A stretch of DNA of 64,000 bases, from positions 31,464 to 95,463 of the forward strand of contig NW_019091655.1 of the NCBI RefSeq assembly GCF_001949145.1, in the 5' to 3' direction. Positions 33,301 through 44,310 of this stretch are shown here, piece by piece. The notes under the pieces were generated by a model that worked only from the letters and a program-made list of their open reading frames with translations, did no database searches and had not been told where the DNA came from. The DNA comes from Acanthaster planci (lineage: Eukaryota > Echinodermata > Asteroidea > Valvatida > Acanthasteridae). Every line of letters starts with the position of its first letter. Positions within the stretch are counted from its first letter, which is position 1. The translations under genes and the position numbers were made by a program.

Positions 33301-36248
33301 TGGCCTGAGTAGGACCAAGAGTAGGTACAATTTTCCTAGCTACAGAGGCTCCTTTGGTGGGATCTGCATTTCGCTGGTCTACAAAGGATGAAATGCACAT
33401 GCTACGGTCATGTCGCTACCAACAAAAGGAACATTCCCCACTGATGTCTCTTCTCACCAAAGAGGTGCTTCTTCTCAAGGCAGATGCAAATGGAATGCAA
33501 CTTACCTTCTCAAACGGGAATGTGTGGATCATGTTCTGGGCAAAGCAAGCCATTTCTAGGGACTGTAGCTCTCCAACAGTTTTAGGAACCACCGTCAGTC
33601 GGTTAGATCGCATGTTGAGATATTGCAACTTCTAAAATGCCCCACAAAACAAAAGAGAAAGATTTATAAAGTAGTACCTAGATTTTTCAGTGCTGAACAG
33701 ATTTCTGCCACATAGTTCTCACCCGAGAAAACACCTTTCAGGATAGGTAAACATAAATCAACCTATCGTACATGTACATGGTACATCTCGCTGCACATTG
33801 TATAATGCAACCCAGATGTGGCAATATAATACAGAAGTTTCACGGCATTGTGCTAAAAAGCCTTTTGTCTGCGTAGGTTGGTAATAGTTATTTTGCAGAA
33901 AAGTTGAAGTCATCTTGCACCAGAATTTTGTTTATTAATTTTATTTTTGCCTCACTTGAATGGAGCACCCTCCAGGACAAACGTGAAGCACACCGCCTGA
34001 TCTGCTTCTACAAAATGCAACATGGAAATCTCAACGTAAATTGTCAAGCCCACACCAAGTCAAAATCTGCTTGGAGCAGACGAGGTCACTCAACTCAGTT
34101 TGTAATACCAGCCACAAACTCGGAAGTGTACAAAATTCATTCTTCCGTGTACAATCAAAGCATGGAATTGTCTCTACCATGTCTACCCTACATTAGTTAC
34201 ACAAACAGATGCAGTTAAATTTAAGACAGCTCCTTTTGGAAGGTTCATCATAAGTCCATCCTCCACCACCTCCTGTTAAAACTTCACAAGGAGTATTTTG
34301 GAGGAATTGCAACCAAGAATCAAGAAAAAAAGGTCCATAAAAGGCATTTCATTCCCCTCCCCCTCAAAAAAAAATTAAGTAAACATGAAATGTCCTCTAG
34401 TTTGTCCTGCAAAGAGCTCAACCTCCTTTAATGCCCTCCCTAAATCCTACACCCTGAATAGTTTTTCAAGGAGTGAGGTAAAATGTTGTACCTTCATTTT
34501 GCTGATTCTGTCTGGAATCTTGCAAATGGCATTATTGGAAAGCTGCAGGATTCTCAACCTTGGAAGGTCACAGAGTTTCTCTGGAAATGCCTCCAGCTTG
34601 TTGTTGTCCAGGTAGATTTCTTCCAGGTTTGTCAACCGGCTGATACCTTTGCCTGAGTATGTCATTCAAAATCCACAAAATCCTCTCCAGAATAAAACAA
34701 ATGTCATGGTCCTTTATTTATTTTTATCCGTTCTACGCAAGGTGGTGTTGGTTTGAAGTTTCAATTTTTAATTACATTTAGTCAAAAAAAGGGGACTTAG
34801 TTCAGATTTCGGGGAGTGTGTGCCCTTTAAAAGTTGCAGAATTGATTGCTTGCTTTACAGACACGCATGTATAGATTTTTTTTTGCAAATGTGGGGTCAT
34901 TGTATTGTCAATAGTCCATCATCAAGAGTTGGAAATTGGATAGAGCAAGCCTACTGAAAGGTTTTGTTGTCACAGAATCTTGTGCAATCCAACTTGAAAA
35001 AAAATTTACTTTGTAATCTGTCAAATCTTATAATGCTAATGCAGTAGAAGGCTAACAGATACAAAACCTGATAGTCCAGCTTACCTATTCGGTCATGTGT
35101 CACCCCATTGTTCTTCATGACCAGTACCACCAGATTTTTCAGCTCGAAAATCACAGGCGGAATATGCCGAAAAATGTTGAAGCCCAGATTCAGGATGGTC
35201 AGGTTTTTCAGCTTGAAGAAGACATCAGGCAGCTCGCCCAAGTCATTGTAGGTCAGGTACAGTCTGCTGAGCTCTGTCATATGTAGAACCTCACGTGGTA
35301 GTTGCTTAAGGTCGCAGTTAGATAGGGACAACGTTTTGGAAGAAATTTTGCCCTGTCATCAAAGGAAAAAAACCCACGAAAAAGCATCTTTAAGAACAAA
35401 ATTCTCAGTCTTGTTTTCTTTATAGAACACAGGGAGGAAGGGGAGATGGGGAGAAGTCATTTGACGTGTTCAAGTGGAGCCAGTTTGTTTTGTTGAACAT
35501 ATATTTGAATGTTGACCTTCCATTTGATTTATTTTTGAAATGTTCGGCTGTACCAAATTCTCACAAAACAAAAAATAAAATATACATATTTTTACCAAAG
35601 TATGCAAATGGACACAAGAAGAGGTATTTTTGGCCCGTATTGGGGATGCATGTAGCTACCTTTATTAAATCTATTGGTAACATCTTTTAGAAAAATGATT
35701 TTGTAACAAAATGATAGATCAGATACTTTAATTTTTTTCCCTTCTTTGTTTTTATGACTTTTACCAGCAAATCATTTTGAAAAGACCAAATATTTGATAA
35801 ATGGTTGAGTATCTGCATGTCAAAATAATCAGCATAACCCTATGATGCATTGCCGTATGGGGAGACGAGAAGGGGGCAACTTTTTTTTTGGCAAAGAATA
35901 CTCAATAGGTATCAAATAAAAGTAACTAATCCCCTAAGAAAACAACACCATAAAATAAAAGCCAGGATGTAAGGATCGCAAATAAGGTTTTTGGTATTGT
36001 TTTCTCCTCCAGCATCATGTTGAATGAGCCTGAAGCTGCATTTGCTTTTGAATTTTCCCCCGACACCAAAAGCTGGATACGGCATTGCTGTTAAGATGCA
36101 TTACCTCAGACTGCAGTATGTCCCAGTTTTGGTCTTGTTTTCGTCGTTCTACCTCCCTGGGCTGGAGGTCAGTAGTTGCAAAGAAACCTTCATATGCGCT
36201 GTCGTCCGCTTTTACTCCTTGTGCTTGGTGATCATCTGCTGTCGCCAT
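30043..36248 (-). CDS. LRR-TIR protein, gene B (seven exons, predicted cytosolic)
   Basis: Exons in coding order: 36105-36248, 35085-35352, 34492-34652, 33506-33631, 32887-33037, 31197-31324, 30043-30363. The splice layout is the same as gene A: exons 2-5 and 7 have equal lengths, exon 6 is six bases shorter and exon 1 is 24 bases longer. The product has 432 residues and a TGA stop. A charged leader (1-48, MATADDHQAQG) precedes about nine leucine-rich repeats and a C-terminal TIR (about 284-405) with QDILWIRDNDVK, WVHDMAERLE, KPNRSALP and SRIVCVVCTKQ. No signal peptide or membrane segment. The frame is intact throughout, so it is probably functional. Divergence from gene A is greatest in exon 6. 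The immune role is an inference from the TIR and LRR domains. Confidence 0.82.
30462..30686. mobile_element. MITE with (A)GGGTAAT termini, copy 2
   Basis: About 225 bases. The left end GGGTAATTCTGTAAATAGGG pairs with the right end CCCCTAATTTACAGAACTGC. Related to 17984-18231 in termini and length. Inserted in intron 6 of LRR-TIR B and absent from the same intron of gene A. Confidence 0.65.
31018..31090. repeat. Short degenerate tandem repeat (GATCAGAC-like)
   Basis: Units resembling ATCAGACC/CAGATC follow one another for about 70 bases in intron 6 of LRR-TIR B. Confidence 0.6.
31197..31324 (-). CDS. LRR-TIR B exon 6 (TIR box 1 and first helix)
   Basis: Begins GVCDGPFKVW as in gene A, then QQDILWIRDNDVKVVAWV and DMAERLEDNHVISK. 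Donor GTAGGT, in phase 0 with exon 7. Confidence 0.8.
32887..33037 (-). CDS. LRR-TIR B exon 5 (last LRR and capping segment)
   Basis: 151 bases with LKRLRDLCLYANRLKDRDKI and NRCYLPRLG. Acceptor TTCCACAG, donor GTGAGT. Confidence 0.85.
33303..33490 (+). repeat. Repeat family of about 200 bases, copy 3
   Basis: Diverged copy with TTTTCCTAGCTACAGAGGC, GTCGCTACCAACAAAAGG and CTTCTCAAGGCAGATGC. It lies in intron 4 of LRR-TIR B beside the exon 4 donor and has no counterpart in gene A. Confidence 0.6.
33506..33631 (-). CDS. LRR-TIR B exon 4 (LRRs 7-8)
   Basis: 42 codons with LQYLNMRSNRLTVVPKTVG and FAQNMIHTFPFEK. The donor GTAAGT lies about 15 bases from the 200-base repeat at 33303-33490. Confidence 0.87.
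34492..34652 (-). CDS. LRR-TIR B exon 3 (LRRs 5-6)
   Basis: 161 bases with LEEIYLDNNKLEAFPEKLC and LRILQLSNNAICKIP. Acceptor ACTCAG, donor GTACAA. Confidence 0.88.
35085..35352 (-). CDS. LRR-TIR B exon 2 (LRRs 1-4)
   Basis: 268 bases with LSLSNCDLKQLPREV, LSRLYLTYNDLGELP and LTILNLGFNIFRHIP. Acceptor TGACAG, donor GTAAGC. Confidence 0.88.
36105..36248 (-). CDS. LRR-TIR B exon 1 (N-terminal leader)
   Basis: 48 codons from ATGGCGACA, encoding MATADDHQAQGVKADDSAYE through NWDILQSE. Donor GTAATG. No ATG lies upstream in the same frame. Confidence 0.74.
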
Positions 36249-39200
36249 CCTGCGAACCTGTGCAAGAAGTGTTCTCAGTGTCAAGTATCAGTCAGTTCTG
36301 TGGTTTACTGCTTTTTACCACACTGGCTTGATCTTCAATAACACACACATTTAAATACCCTCCTGGAGAAAGACTAAATTCTAAGCCATTCCGAAGAAAC
36401 AACAAAACTGTATTGACAGTTTACCCCTAGCAACCAATGAAAATGTTCTTACAATTCATGTAGAGGAGTTTGCTGTATCCTTTGTATGTGTGCTTGCGTT
36501 GTTACAGAGGAATTACAGCAGGTGCGCGTTGGATTAAACAATTAGTTCCTCAAGAGGTATTACAAAAAAGTTTGTAAAGGATATCATCTGTGCACTTCTC
36601 TCTCTCTCCTTCAAAAACAGGAAAAATGAAAAGTCTAACATTGATGAGGGGCTGATTTAGGGAAATCCCTGCATTTTGGGCAAGAGCTGAAAGCATTTCA
36701 CGTCTTTGATGGGGGAGAGGAGGACTAATTAGGAACCAGACCACCTACTGAGGTTTTCAAATGGATTTACTATCATGATCTTTACAATGACACGTCGGCA
36801 AATGTTATCAAAGCGTGCTAGAGTGCATGCAACTCAGGTGGACCAACAGCACAGTTGTTTTGACATGGATGAGCAAAGACAGTGAAAGCACGAGCCCAGT
36901 GCATGTAGGCGTTAACAAACAGTTTATTAATACATGTTGTCCTGAGAAAAAAAGAAGTGAAATGCTCAAGATTGACTAGGGCTGAGCTGGGAAAATCCCT
37001 GCACCTCCAGTACTGATTGAAACCGAGTCACCTTTTGACAACATTCCAGGGGTGTGTTTGTGCACCGGTGACAAGAAAACATGTTTCTGCTTTAGTCCTT
37101 GGTTGGGCATTTTCACAACTTCAGTTATGCCTCTGTGATATCATTGTTCCAACCAAAATGAGAACCGAAGGTTGGTGTGAGCAAATTCAGCACCACTTTA
37201 ATTGGCAGAAAGTTTGTAGACAATTTTAGTGGGTACTTTCTATCACAATCTGAAGAGGGAGCAGTGGCTGTAAAAAACTGTTGAATATTGAGGGGAAAAT
37301 GACATTTGTCAACAAGTTTTGGGTTGCAACCTTGGACTTTGTCTCTCGAGTGATGCAATTGTTTCTGGGTCTGCATTTCTTTTGGCCAATATCAGTGTCA
37401 AAAGCCAAAGCCTCACCTGCTAATTGATTACTTCTGTGTCTAGCAGTATTTTCTATAAGGTGGCCCCATGCCAGAAAGATCATAATCAGTGCAAACTATA
37501 GGCCTGTTTGTTTCACACGGATCAGGATCTCCATCCATGGCACAAGGCTGGTTTACACCATCCATTGGGGGTTCTGGTGTCAGTGAACCAACCAACCAAC
37601 CAATGTTGGATCACCAACTTGCGATCGGGATCCTCCTGGAACAAACAGACCCATTGGCCGGGTGTTAAGTTCCTAGGTTCTCGAGGACTCCGCTACTGAT
37701 ACTTATTACGTGTTTCAGTGGACAAGCTGACATAAGAAACTGTTGTTTTGATGCCGTCCTAAAGCCATTGTCATGTGACACCATCTTAAAGGTGCCGTCT
37801 TTACAGGCCAATATCTTAGGAATTACATATCCCAGGTAATAGAATGTTGCCATGTTATCAAGCTGGAACATGTTATATTCAAGATTCATACGTATGTTCT
37901 TGGATAACACCTCTTCATGCATTCTTTGTAGTGTGTAATTTCCTCAGAACTTCATATGGCAATCAGGTAAACTTGCAAAATCCCTCAAATTCTTGAAAAC
38001 CAAATGGCCAAACCCTCCAACCCATTTCCAGGGTCCTAAAAATGTACCAGAGGATGCTTTTACTGGGATTCTGTTGACATGTTGCCTGGCAACTATTCAT
38101 CAAGCAGTGAGAGCAAGCCACTGTCACTCACTGTTTTACAAAGGACGCTGTTCAGTTGTGGTTATGTTGACATGGTTGAGCTGAGATGCAGAAAGCAGAC
38201 CAGAACATATTTTCACCCTTCTCTCTCCCTCAATAAGAAACAAAAAGGGAGGGGGGGACAGACCACCAATCACTGATTGGGACCAAACTGGGAAAATCCC
38301 TGCACTTCAACCACAAACTGAAAGCAAAGAACCATGAATGAAACCAAATTCTAGCAGAGGCAGAAAATTGCTAGGACAGCATGCTGAGATGTTCAATGTG
38401 GATATGGCTATGGATACTCAATGTAGGACGTGTATGTCAGGGTCATGAGCCATGAAGTGTAAGCCGCTAGTTGGCTGTTTCAGAGGCAGGCAGTACATTC
38501 ACTGTCATGGTATGAAACCGCAGAGATGGTCCGGCCGGTTTTATTTTAAGTTCTTCATCCCCCTTTACTTTATGAAGTGTACACAAAGCCTTGCTGTTCA
38601 GGGAAGGAATATTTCAGGGTTCCAATTCTAGTTCAGTTTTTTATCTTTCCTTTTTTTTCCAAAAACTTTCAGTCAACAGTTTCTTAGTTTCTGGTACTTG
38701 CAACTTGATCACTTCTGCCTAATAATTTTTAAACAAGTTCTCTGCTTTGAAAAAAAGCAAAGCAGCTCTTTTCAGTTAGGCTGTGTGTTCCACTAAGTGG
38801 CCTTCAAGACAAATTAACCCTGAAAGAACTAATCATGTGGGAGGCCTATGGTATTGGGGGAGACAAGGCTGTACATCCCTTGTCCAAGGTGATAATGTCA
38901 GTTGGATGTGGCAGTTGTGTTGATAGTATTACCGTGTCAGCTGTCGTGCATTTCAGCCCATGTGCTTTTGAGTGCATGTCCTGTAGGAAAAGTGGAGGTT
39001 TTTTGACTGACCTGCCTTTGCAGAAATACACATTTTGAGAGAGCAATTTATGTCCAATTGGCATACACTTGATGTCAAAATGACCATGAAACATCGGTCT
39101 AACAACGTCTGAAGGCTTGGTACAATAGAAAAAGTGTACTGTGACTGTATCAGAGAAAGTTTACATGGGATGGAGTCTGCCCCTCCCTCAGCTATTAGGG

Positions 39201-41660
39201 CCTAAGAGTAAAATTCACAATACAGTGGATGATGCAAGACGCGGTAAAGGGGGCCAGTCACGTTAGCAGTGTCCCCCCCCCCAAGGTTACACATTTCTGT
39301 AGTCCTTTCAACGTTCAAGAACATTTCACACATGTGAATCAGCATGCAGGCTGTAGTTTGAGTGGTAACAAAAGTTGTCTCCTTTTTTAGTCAAAAATGG
39401 AACAAAATATACCAGTTTTACACCTTTAAATGAACAGAGGTTTAATTTGACCCCCCCCTCCCAAATCACTCTATGGTGTCAATCAAGTTCTTGCAGAGAC
39501 CCCCGTGCAGATGCCCATGAAGATCAGATTGTTGTGTACTCAAGGTATGGCAAAAATGCAGAACTATCAGGAAAACTTGGTGAAGGTGACAGTGACTTAC
39601 TGGCCCCCTTTGCTGCATTTTGTACCATATTCTCTGCTGTTTCCTATTTCCTATTTTAAGCATTTTATTCTTTCTATAAATTGGGGTTCAATTTTGACAA
39701 TTTTTCCTTTTACCTCTTTCAAGTAGTTCAACTGTTTTTTATGGAAGAAAACTAAGACTACATTCACATATGTACAAGCGGAACTGATGTCAAAAACCCA
39801 CAAAATTCTTTGCTTGAGCTAACACCCTTTGTGTTAGGTGTCCACTGCATAAGATGTGAATTGGACGAATTCTTCCTTGTATAAAATTGAAATCGGCCCA
39901 AAACACCCTACAGGCTGGTTCAAATCTGAACATGAAGTAAATTCGGCCTCACAAAACATCTGCAGTGAAGCCTGACTTTCAACTTTTGCGAGTTGGCAGC
40001 ATGATCAAATATCCAATTTGACGTCATGGTTTTGTGCTTGTTTGTTTTTGGCCAGGTTTGATCTGGCTTTCACACTAACACTATGAGTAGATTTGAAAGA
40101 ACAGAAACAGATGGCTCCACACCAGTGGAAATTGGTCACACTCTTTCCCGTCTCTTGTTATTTGCGATTTATTGAAAAAAAGGAAACTTTAAGAGACTTT
40201 AAAAAAGAAAGAAGAAATAAAAGTACATGTAGTGCCATATCCTTATGTACCAATTCCACTTTTAAGAGAGTCATTTTTGTGTAGGAATTATAATAAGTAA
40301 AGTGGTCAGTAGCAGCAAGACCAATTTCCACTGTAGTGTGGAAATGCCGAAAGGTACAATTAAAGAATTCTAAAAATAAAAAAAATGGAAAAAGAGGTCC
40401 TAATGAAAAACTGTAAGAGGGCAGTTTAGTACATTTCTGGTTCACATTGAGCATAAGAGTTGCGCAGAATTAAAACACATTTGATTTTGGATTTGCGTTG
40501 TTTCAGCAATGCATCTCAGCTCTGACGTCCTGAAAAATATTGCAATCTCCAAACGACACCAGATGAATATGGCTTATGGCACATGGGAAAACCTGGTGTG
40601 ATGACACATATACAAAAGCATTTACATGCATTACTGCTAACACCTGAAAAGTTCATATATTATTTTATTTTGAGTATTTCACCCAAAAACGAGAATTCCA
40701 TCATCCCAGAAGAGCAATAGATAACTCTGTGTTGCAGAAGGCCTAAACATCACAGAAGGCATAAACATGAGGATAGAAAAAAAGTCCTCAACTTGGCTTT
40801 TAACACATCTTCACAGATTGATTTGTGCCATATTTCATTGTCATTTGATAGCCAAGCAATTGTCACCTGCACTGTGTTGATAAACACACTAGCAGTCACA
40901 CTGTCGGTGCGTGAAAAAGAGAAAAAAAAACTGAAAATACAATAAAATAACAGTATGTGCTGTGGCAGCCTGTCAAACCTTTCATGTTGATTGTACGTAT
41001 ACTAGTATCATCCGCTGATAAAAGCATTATTCATTATTTGTCAGAATATCATAAATTACAGATAGCTTCTTCTCAGAAAGGCAGTAAGTCAACCATATTA
41101 GAATAGAAAAGCAGTCAGTGCCACTGGCAATATAAATCCGGTGTCAGTGCGTAGATTAAACAAAAGTCCCAGGTCTAATTTACAGACAAAAATACAGAGA
41201 TATCACGTAGCACAACCTTCCTCCTTCCTGATGAATGGACCAATCGCAGCTGGGATTTTTTAACCAATGATGACATCATCGCAGTTATAGCTGGGATGAC
41301 TGTCAGCAACTTGCCGTTTTATGGTTGGATACCAGCAACAGGTCTTTGTCTAGTCAAGGAATATTGAAAAATGATGCAAGTTGAAGTGTGACATGCTCAC
41401 TCGCTTGTATATTGTTGCCTTGTGACAACCTGGTGGGCGTGCAGCGCTCATTTTGCTTCGAGGTCCAAAACCTCTTTATTGGGCAGATTGAAAGCTTATT
41501 GGATTCTGTTCGAGACCTACAGAAGGGACTTTTTTTTCTGCAGGAACAAAGTACTCCTGTTTTGATCAACTTATTGAAAACTGTCCATTGCAGGTTTTTT
41601 CTTTAGCCAATTTTTTTGGGTGGGGACAGATCTTCCTGTCTATGTGAACATTGTAAAAAG
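36249..41660. other. 5' flank of LRR-TIR B and intergenic sequence before GPCR 1
   Basis: Up to about 39375 this resembles the 5' flank of LRR-TIR A. A motif GGGAAAATCCCTGCA or close variants recurs at about 36660, 36990 and 38290, and near 24780 in unit 1. 39375-40950 shows nothing recognisable. 40950-41660 is the duplicated 5' flank of GPCR 1. No supported exon. Confidence 0.5.
40950..41660 (+). repeat. 5' flank of GPCR 1, duplicated upstream of GPCR 3
   Basis: Matches 54570-55383 in order. Both contain CATGTTGATTGTA, CTGATAAAAGCATTAT, CAGAAAGGCAGTAA, and ATGCAAGTTGAAGTGTGACA near the gene. It probably includes promoter and 5'UTR; a possible acceptor, TCCATTGCAG, lies before the start codon. 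Confidence 0.65.
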
Positions 41661-42608
41661 ATGGACAGCCTAGACAACTCGTCTGTTTGCCATGGGGAGG
41701 TGTGCACATCCTACAGTGAGCGGCAGGTTTTTGCTGCTATCTTTGGCATCATCTCTGTGGTGGGAACTGTTGACAATGCCTTGGTCATAGCCGCTGTGAT
41801 CCTGTCCAGGAAACTCCGCAATGCTACAAACATGTTTGTGCTAAACCTGAGCATAGCTGACTTTTTGACATGCATCTATACCATCCCCATCAACGTCTTC
41901 GCTGTACTAAATGAGGATGACTGGCCCCTGCCTAACGCCCCCTGCAAACTCGCAGGCTTCTTGCTGGTACTCTGTTCCAGTTGCAGCCTGAACAACCTGG
42001 TCTGTATTGCCATCAACAGGTACGTCATGATCACCAAAAGCAAGTCAACCTATAAGAAGATGTTCCGTGGGCGACAAACCCTGGCAGGGATTATCCTGAC
42101 ATGGCTGGTACCCTTGGCTGGCACACTCTTCCCAGCTTGGAGTGGCATCATGGAAACAGGCTTTAATCCTGACTCGTCCCTGTGCACATGGGCCCCAGCT
42201 GGTCCCAAGCACGTTCATGCATATCCATTTATTCTCTTTGCTTTATCAGTGCCAATTCAGGTCTTCCTCATATTCTTGAGTTACATCAGCATCTTTTGTC
42301 ATGTCCATTCCCACACCAAGCGAGTCCGACGCAACAGCAATCATCAGATACAAGTGACCAAGAATCTTGCTCTTGTTGTGTTTGTCTTCATGCTGTGTTA
42401 CGTACCTTCAAGTGTACATCTGTTGTTTTCCATTCCTAACCATGTGTGGTTTTGGCACTTATCTTCTGCATTCCTATTGGCTAACAGTTGTGTGAATCCG
42501 TTCATCTATGCAGCCAAGCTCCCCAACTTCAGGGTCGTTTTTTGTTGCATAATCCACGGGAAATGGAAAGACATACCAGAGAAAATTTCATGCCGATTCT
42601 GCATGTGA
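41661..42608 (+). CDS. Class A (rhodopsin-like) GPCR 1
   Basis: 315-residue seven-transmembrane receptor with its coding part in one exon. The ATG at 41661 is the first in frame. Short N-terminus with a possible N-glycosylation site (NSS at 6). TM1 carries VDN at 37-39 in place of the usual GN; TM2 has LSIADF with Asp67. Cys95 and Cys175 can form the TM3-ECL2 disulfide. TM3 ends NRY (119-121), as in melatonin receptors, instead of DRY. TM4 has Trp148, TM5 Pro198 and TM7 NPFIY (279-283). TM6 reads FMLCYVP, with tyrosine at the usual tryptophan. The short C-tail ends in a cysteine-rich CRFCM. Probably a G-protein-coupled plasma-membrane receptor; the ligand is unknown. A melatonin-like affinity is only suggested by NRY. 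Confidence 0.9.
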   Translation: MDSLDNSSVCHGEVCTSYSERQVFAAIFGIISVVGTVDNALVIAAVILSRKLRNATNMFVLNLSIADFLTCIYTIPINVFAVLNEDDWPLPNAPCKLAGFLLVLCSSCSLNNLVCIAINRYVMITKSKSTYKKMFRGRQTLAGIILTWLVPLAGTLFPAWSGIMETGFNPDSSLCTWAPAGPKHVHAYPFILFALSVPIQVFLIFLSYISIFCHVHSHTKRVRRNSNHQIQVTKNLALVVFVFMLCYVPSSVHLLFSIPNHVWFWHLSSAFLLANSCVNPFIYAAKLPNFRVVFCCIIHGKWKDIPEKISCRFCM

Positions 42609-42780
42609 TCCCAGAAAAGTGCTAGAAAGTTTGACAACATTTCAAGAGCTTTTTGAATTCTGTGGATATGACAAGGGAGATGTCAAGTTGTTGGGCATCC
42701 AAGTTCAGATAATGTTTAAAGGATTTTATATTCCTTGAGTGTTGACACAAACAACTTGTCTGTATTACACATTCTGCATG

Positions 42781-43397
42781 TTAACCACTTCATGCCGGGG
42801 CATTTTTCAATGTTGATGATGCTGGGCCGGCATGACTGTCATTTTTTCCGTTTTCAAAATCCCTCAACAATTCATCATTTCATTTAACGGTTGTTTATAG
42901 CTGTACCAAATAATCTCTAGGCCCTACTCTAAGTTGACAGGTGGCCTTCATTGACGCCCGAGTATTTCAGCCAGGCCTGCAGCCTTGAGCCCAGAGCCCA
43001 GATTGTGCGGTGCTATCTAACTTTCTTTTGTTTTTGTGCACTGCTGACCGCTTTTCAATAGGGGCCAGATTAGCGTGCAGCGGTGCTGTGTGGCTCATCG
43101 CTGCGGTGGTGGAGCGCTTTTGTCCCCGGTGGTAATCCGCTTGCTCTCAATGCCCCAAACCCTGGTATACGGTTTCAAAATAACGCTGGATTATCACCAC
43201 GTTTGAGAGTGAAAAATGCCGGTNNNNNNNNNNNNNNNNNNNNNNNNNNNNNNNNNNNNNNNNNNNNNNNNNNNNNNNNNNNNNNNNNNNNNNNNNNNNN
43301 NNNNNNNNNNNNNNTCCTTTGGCCAAGTTTGGAGACCCCGGCCATGCATATAAACCATACGTCTCCGATTCCGGAGTTCCCGGCAGGAAGTGGTTAA
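42781..43397 (+). mobile_element. TTAA-flanked MITE, copy 3 (contains assembly gap)
   Basis: Runs from TTAACCACTTCATGCCGGGG to CCCGGCAGGAAGTGGTTAA, with the N run 43224-43314 inside. Begins about 170 bases after the GPCR 1 stop codon. Confidence 0.8.
43224..43314. other. Assembly gap (run of N)
   Basis: 91 undetermined bases inside MITE copy 3. By comparison with copy 2 the missing sequence is ordinary MITE interior. Confidence 0.95.
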
Positions 43398-43434
43398 GAA
43401 AGGAAACTGGGATTGGGGTTGAATTGGTTAGTCA

Positions 43435-44060
43435 CTAATGAACGTTTTCCAGATGTTTGTACATAGTCTGAAAGCCCATTCTGTCCTTTCTTAGTGGATA
43501 CCGACTAGATGATGTTTGAGTCTTGCTTGATTGATTAGAGACATTCTCACTAGGTGGTGTCAAACTTTGTTTTGTGCACAAGTGATGGGCTCTGCTGCCT
43601 GCTTTTGGGCTTATTTGAAGTGGGATTTGTGTTGAATCTCTTCCTACACTTGCACCTGAAAATAGACAAAATTTCACAAATTGAAGTTGCCGAATCAAAC
43701 ACCAGTGGCCTTCAACATGCCTCTGATTTCTGTCCCCTGGTAGCTTACTTCCTTGTGCCATTGCACACACTGCACCTCTGATCATGTCCATCTTCAGCTT
43801 CATCTTCTGTGATGATTCTGCCACACAGGTCTTTAGTGTCCTTCAGTGCAGCGTTATAAACATTTGTGGATAACCCAAAAGAAAAAATATTAAAGATCAA
43901 GATTAATCACGTTGTATTTCTTGTAGTTTTTCTGCTGTGCTTGTTTCATTTCTAGAAACACACACAGTTCCTTAGTCTGTTCAGAACAGCTCTTGCATGG
44001 TCATAAACCTCTGGTTTCTTCTTCTCTTCTAAATCTCATCGACTTTTTGCACAGCTTTTA
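43435..44060 (-). pseudogene. Possible decayed coding remnant, unidentified
   Basis: On the - strand several short open stretches look protein-like but lie in different frames: EEKKKPEVYDHARAVLNRLR (about 43990-44050), FLEMKQAQQKNYKKYN (about 43910-43960) and DEAEDGHDQRCSVCNGTR (about 43765-43820). The first two would join if a (GT)n tract were one unit shorter. A GTAAGC...TTTTCAG pair near 43669-43745 could be a short intron. The cysteine pair hints at zinc binding. No family recognised; chance open frames are a serious alternative. Confidence 0.22.
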
Positions 44061-44099
44061 CAGTGCATTAAAATTGAAGGTTATCACTGAATGGTAATG

Positions 44100-44310
44100 G
44101 GAAAATTTGTGAAAAGATTTCCTGTTCACGATGGCATTTCAGAAAGCAGGAAAATGTTTTCCTCTTGTGTGAAAAGATGTGAAATATGTTCCCCACTGCT
44201 GTGAAAAGGCATGAATATATTTTTGCACTAGTTTGAAAACCTTTTGTGAAAAGGTGTGAAAATGTTTTCTCACTTTTGGGAAATTGTTTTCACATTTTTT
44301 GAAACTCTAA
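44100..44310. repeat. Degenerate TGTGAAAAG-type repeat
   Basis: TGTGAAAAG or a near variant recurs about every 35-55 bases (near 44108, 44166, 44202, 44244), often followed by TGTGAAAAT or ATGTTTT. Non-coding. Confidence 0.4.

Larger units (their letters stand above)
27930..39375. repeat. Tandem segmental duplication, unit 2 (contains LRR-TIR gene B)
   Basis: Co-linear with unit 1. Private additions here include a MITE (30462-30686) in intron 6 and a copy of the 200-base repeat (33303-33490) in intron 4. It is longer than unit 1 by about 1.6 kb. Limits are approximate. Confidence 0.75.

Noticed and set aside
43083-43397. Open frame across the N run
   Set aside because: Lies wholly inside MITE copy 3; similar frames occur in the other MITE copies and have no coding meaning.
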